Shown here: positions 60,770 to 64,000 of the stretch, piece after piece
Position numbering within the stretch: position 1 is the first letter of the stretch
Layout of the letters: each line of letters opens with the position of its first letter
From: Bacteroides pyogenes
Lineage (GTDB): Bacteria > Bacteroidota > Bacteroidia > Bacteroidales > Bacteroidaceae
Direction: 5' to 3'
Length of the DNA: 64,000 bases
Assembly: GCF_014196225.1 (NCBI RefSeq)
Contig: NZ_JACIDI010000004.1
Span: forward strand, 62,001 to 126,000
Translations under genes and position numbers: made by a program
Notes under the pieces: model-generated
Seen by the model: only the letters and a program-made list of their open reading frames with translations
Databases searched by the model: none
What the model was told of the DNA's origin: nothing

Positions 60770-63334
60770 TTATAGTTTAAACAATTTGTCTATTTGCAGA
60801 ATCTGATAATCGTAGAATTCTCTGGTTGCCTTGTGTGCAGTCGTTGCTTTCCGTTGCTTGTACAGTTGGCTGATTCTTTTCAGCTGTCCTGTCATAAGCG
60901 GACCTTGTACTTCTGCAGGGAGTGTCGGCAATCCGAAGTTGATACGGGTAAACGAATGGTCTTCATGCGAATGGCTGCAAGGAAGGGCCGGCTCGTCGGC
61001 AGCTTCCAACACTTCCTGATAGGCTGCCATAATGCTGATTCCCTTTTTCTCCGAAGCGTTTAGTCCGCTGTTCTTTATCAGTAAAGCAATGGCTGCCGAC
61101 TGTAAGTTGAGATCTTCTTCCGTCAGCTGTTTCCCTTGAAGAGTCGGTTTGAATACCTCGTTCACCGCATCGTTCAGGTATTGTTCCAATGTATAATTCT
61201 TGGTCGGGTCAACCTTTTCGCCTTCAAGGATGCGGAAGAGCGAAGAAGAACTGAACAAGGCACCGATAACGGATTGTTGCAGTTTGTTGTTGATATTGCT
61301 GTCCAGCCCCAGTTTGGCAATCAAGGCTTGGGGAGTCAGCCAGCTGTTATAGGTGCGTGCCTGATTGACCAACCATACCAACGCGGCTTTTTGTGCTTGC
61401 TTGTCGACATAGTTTTTGGCATAGCCCTCTTCTCCCTGTCTGATTTCCCGGAAGCGTACTCCGCCGATATACGGCATTGCGTGGCGAAGGTGGCGGGCAT
61501 ACTGTTTGACCACTTCCTGATAGATGGTTTCTACATCGTTGTATGTATCCCCTTCGCGGTAAGTCCACTTCTCAAGATTCTTCATGATGATCTTCAGGTT
61601 GCTGATGGCATAATCCCCGGCTTTGATATGGTCGTTGCCCAAGTCTTCCGACTGCGCTGTCGGGTCGATGGTACCGAACACTTGTTGAGCGCCGAACTCA
61701 TACATCCTGTCGTGTTGTTTTTCTTTGATCCATGCATTCAGCGTCGCTTTTTCCTCTTCCGGCGTTGCAGCGCCTTTTATCAAACGATACCCCCAATTGA
61801 TGGCATAGATATCGTATACTCCCAAGACCGGAGGAGTCAGCCGTACCCCTTTCTCGAAGTCTCCGGGTTGGGCGATGAAGTTGTTTCGCGCATAGTCCAT
61901 GATACTTGGCGTGGTTCCGTACTTCTGAGTGAATGAAGGGTTGCGGAGCGAATCGACAGGAAACGAATAGCTGGCACCCATATTGTGCATCAATCCCAGC
62001 GTGTGCCCTATTTCGTGCGCAGCTACATAACGCATCGATTCGCTCATCAGCTCATCGTCGAACACGGCTTTTCGGGCTCTCGCGTCTACGGCTGCGGTTT
62101 GTGTGAACCGCCAGTTGTGAAGCAGTGACACTACATTGTGATACCAGATTACATCTGCGGTTAATATTTCGCCTGTGCGCGGATCAACGTGGCTGGGCCC
62201 CATTGCATTGGCAATGCCCGTTACGGCATACTTCACACAGCTGTATCGCATATCGTCGGGGTCGAACGAAGGATCGTTTTTCGGATAGTCCATTGCTTTG
62301 ATTGCATTCTTGAACCCTGCCGCTTCAAAAGCGCTGTTCCAGTCTTCGATGCCTTGCTTCACTGTTGCTCTCCATTTCTGCGGAAAAGCCGTGTCTACAT
62401 AAAACACGATCGGTTTGGCCGGTTCTACCAACTCACCGTTGAAATATTTCTCTTTGTCTTCTTCTCTGGGCTCAAGCCTCCAGCGATGAATGTATGACCG
62501 TTCTACGATTTTATCTTTATCCGAAGTAAAGTGCTTTTTCCCCGAGTTGAAAAAGCCGACGCGATTATCCTGCAATCTCACTTTCATCGGATTGTCGGGT
62601 AAAACGAACAGCGAACGATGCATCATGACCGTATAAGGCTGATTGAGCGGAGTCAGGTTGAAAGAAAGCATACTCTTGATTTCGATATTCTTGGGGAAAG
62701 TTTTCACTCCAGTGATGCCCGACGCGTCGGCAACAAAGCTTCCTTTCAAAGATTTCGGTCCGCCCAGCAGTTTGGCGACGGGACTGTCCGGCTTGATGGG
62801 GCTGATTGAAGTTTCGTTTCCGCCAAAAAAAGGAGTAACATCAATCAACACATTGTTCCCGTTCTTGCCTGCTATCTTGAAAGCTTTCAAAACAGGGTCC
62901 GCAAAGTTGCGACTGAAAGAAACGGCTATCGGGTCGGAAGGCGATACGGTATTGTCTTTCTGAACCAGATGCATATATACTTTATTATTGTCCTTGCTAA
63001 ACCGGATCAGTATCGGACGGGTAGCCATCTGTCCCGACACGAAGTCGTGCGTGTTGCTCGTTTCCGCAATGCGGTTGGCAAGGATATAATAGCGTGAAAA
63101 GACAGAGTCGGCCAGTTCGAAGTAGAGCTTGTTGTCTTTATTCAAATGTGTGGTAAACAAACCTTTGGCCGTGGTGGCGTCTTTGATGGCCTTTTTGTAA
63201 TCCGCCATGCCTTCCGGCTCCTTCTTTTTTACGGCAAGCGTGTCTTGCGTTGTCTTTTTGTTTTTCTTTTTTGCGTACACTGTCTGGGTAGAAAGAGAAC
63301 CCAGCAAGAATAAAACGATTAATGCTACTCTCAT
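60770..63334 (-). CDS. Secreted zinc metalloprotease (DUF5118/DUF5117/DUF4953)
   Basis: A 854-residue exported protein with signal peptide MRVALIVLFLLGSLSTQTVYA followed by a Lys-rich segment. In order it matches the DUF5118 and DUF5117 regions (about 45-320) and a metzincin-like catalytic domain (DUF4953) from about 330. The zinc motif is H440-E-I-G-H444-T-L-G-L-M-H450, and a Met-turn-like SIMDY lies about 40 residues later. Its family role is not well defined; proteolysis of secreted or host protein is inferred. It heads an operon with SusC and SusD, which would take up the released peptides. No lipobox, so it is likely periplasmic or released. Confidence 0.85.
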   Translation of the reverse strand: MRVALIVLFLLGSLSTQTVYAKKKNKKTTQDTLAVKKKEPEGMADYKKAIKDATTAKGLFTTHLNKDNKLYFELADSVFSRYYILANRIAETSNTHDFVSGQMATRPILIRFSKDNNKVYMHLVQKDNTVSPSDPIAVSFSRNFADPVLKAFKIAGKNGNNVLIDVTPFFGGNETSISPIKPDSPVAKLLGGPKSLKGSFVADASGITGVKTFPKNIEIKSMLSFNLTPLNQPYTVMMHRSLFVLPDNPMKVRLQDNRVGFFNSGKKHFTSDKDKIVERSYIHRWRLEPREEDKEKYFNGELVEPAKPIVFYVDTAFPQKWRATVKQGIEDWNSAFEAAGFKNAIKAMDYPKNDPSFDPDDMRYSCVKYAVTGIANAMGPSHVDPRTGEILTADVIWYHNVVSLLHNWRFTQTAAVDARARKAVFDDELMSESMRYVAAHEIGHTLGLMHNMGASYSFPVDSLRNPSFTQKYGTTPSIMDYARNNFIAQPGDFEKGVRLTPPVLGVYDIYAINWGYRLIKGAATPEEEKATLNAWIKEKQHDRMYEFGAQQVFGTIDPTAQSEDLGNDHIKAGDYAISNLKIIMKNLEKWTYREGDTYNDVETIYQEVVKQYARHLRHAMPYIGGVRFREIRQGEEGYAKNYVDKQAQKAALVWLVNQARTYNSWLTPQALIAKLGLDSNINNKLQQSVIGALFSSSSLFRILEGEKVDPTKNYTLEQYLNDAVNEVFKPTLQGKQLTEEDLNLQSAAIALLIKNSGLNASEKKGISIMAAYQEVLEAADEPALPCSHSHEDHSFTRINFGLPTLPAEVQGPLMTGQLKRISQLYKQRKATTAHKATREFYDYQILQIDKLFKL

Positions 63335-64000
63335 TTTGATATAATTAAGTTGTTAAGATAGTAAGAAATATGTTCAATTGATGTAGTAAGCCTCATTCAA
63401 ACTGCTTGTTTGGTCAGTTTATATTCGAATCTCGACGAGCAAATATCGATACATATATTATTTGCTGTCGGGCATATTGCCAATGTATAATAAGATTAAA
63501 ATCCGAAGGAGGCTTTGATTGGCGTGTTTACGGTTGTCTTATTGAGAAACAGCCGATAAATGTAAATTTTGCTATAGAGGTTTGCATTTGATGTGTCGTA
63601 TAATTGGATTTCTTAAAAATATATTCGCAATAAATAATATTTGTAATATTTATCCGCTAAGATATGTTTTAAATTGGAAAAAAACTGTTTTATTTCAAAC
63701 CTAAGTGAAGGCTTTTATATTTATTTTGCAAATCATTTGTAGCATGTTGCCCTAATCTTTTGTATTAATAGCCTTTTCTCCTTGTGATGGAGAAAACGGT
63801 TTCTCTCTCTCTTTGTAAGCATGAGTTGTACAAACACCGGTTTTTATTATAAACGGAGTTTCATTTTTCTTCGATTTACGGGAAAATATGGCAAGAAATT
63901 GGAAATAAAAGCGGGAAATCGATAATACCCTTTATCCTTTTTAGTTTAGTGGTGCAGAATCTGAAGGCTTTTATCTATATTTGCTTTTAGTCGGTATATA
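63335..64000. other. AT-rich intergenic region at the right edge
   Basis: I see no gene on either strand. It must hold the promoter of the metalloprotease-susCD operon, but no CAAAnnTA (minus-strand -7 box) is evident near the gene. At 63976-63983 TATATTTG is a perfect + strand -7 box and may serve a gene beyond the window. Confidence 0.5.

Noticed and set aside
1-64000. tRNA or rRNA genes
   Set aside because: I looked through the intergenic stretches and saw no cloverleaf-like or rRNA sequence; a small tRNA cannot be fully excluded without a dedicated scan.

Overview
The window looks like a chromosomal segment of a gut Bacteroides or close relative. Evidence from the sequence: three SusC/SusD outer-membrane nutrient-uptake pairs, an ECF sigma/FecR/STN-SusC signalling set, a fumarate reductase of the Bacteroidota three-subunit type (FrdC-FrdA-FrdB), a fused SecDF, and many promoters of the Bacteroides form TTTG-N19/20-TAnnTTTG in front of genes on both strands. 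Genes lack strong Shine-Dalgarno sites, as is usual in this phylum. I cannot name the species from sequence alone.

Layout. 1-12.6 kb: the end of an ECF sigma factor, its FecR anti-sigma factor, and two consecutive SusC/SusD pairs whose SusC proteins share a nearly identical signalling N-terminus (a copied block of about 860 bp). 12.6-13.7 kb: a decayed insertion sequence of the IS256-like Zn-binding type with intact 23-bp inverted ends. 13.8-15.4 kb: a HipB/HipA-type toxin-antitoxin pair. 15.7-22.2 kb: GH95, GH20 and GH110 glycosidases, together able to strip fucose, N-acetylhexosamine and alpha-1,3-galactose from host (blood-group/mucin) glycans, with gene scraps around them. 22.3-25.9 kb: fumarate reductase operon. 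26.3-33.7 kb: an AraC regulator, a tail-specific protease, coaD, parE, an acetyltransferase-like protein and a Ca2+/Na+ exchanger, all on the minus strand. 34-41.4 kb: an MscS channel, a THUMP-like methyltransferase, a VanX-like dipeptidase, a lipoprotein/outer-membrane pair, and a serine-type sulfatase. 42.2-44 kb: a GH123-type beta-N-acetylgalactosaminidase. 44.5-55.3 kb: argS, HU, two overlapping rhomboid proteases, an EEP-family phosphodiesterase, an M3 oligopeptidase and SecDF. 55.9-63.3 kb: a minus-strand operon of a secreted zinc metalloprotease with a SusC/SusD pair, which suggests peptide rather than glycan uptake.

Functional picture. Host-glycan foraging (GH95/GH20/GH110, GH123, sulfatase and possibly the ECF-controlled SusCD pairs) and protein or peptide foraging (metalloprotease-SusCD, M3 peptidase, VanX-like dipeptidase) sit among ordinary housekeeping genes.

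The least explained signal is a dispersed family of 22-24 bp tandem repeats (palindromic TATATAT core followed by a YCACC/CTACC and TG-rich half) found in four intergenic regions (155-264, 26102-26235, 36062-36220, 51868-52109), always in the same orientation on the + strand whatever the neighbouring gene direction. Other oddities are the copied SusC sensor module with a scar of the fecR 3' end, a leader-peptide reading frame overlapping the second susC, and three short scraps of lost genes around the glycosidase cluster.
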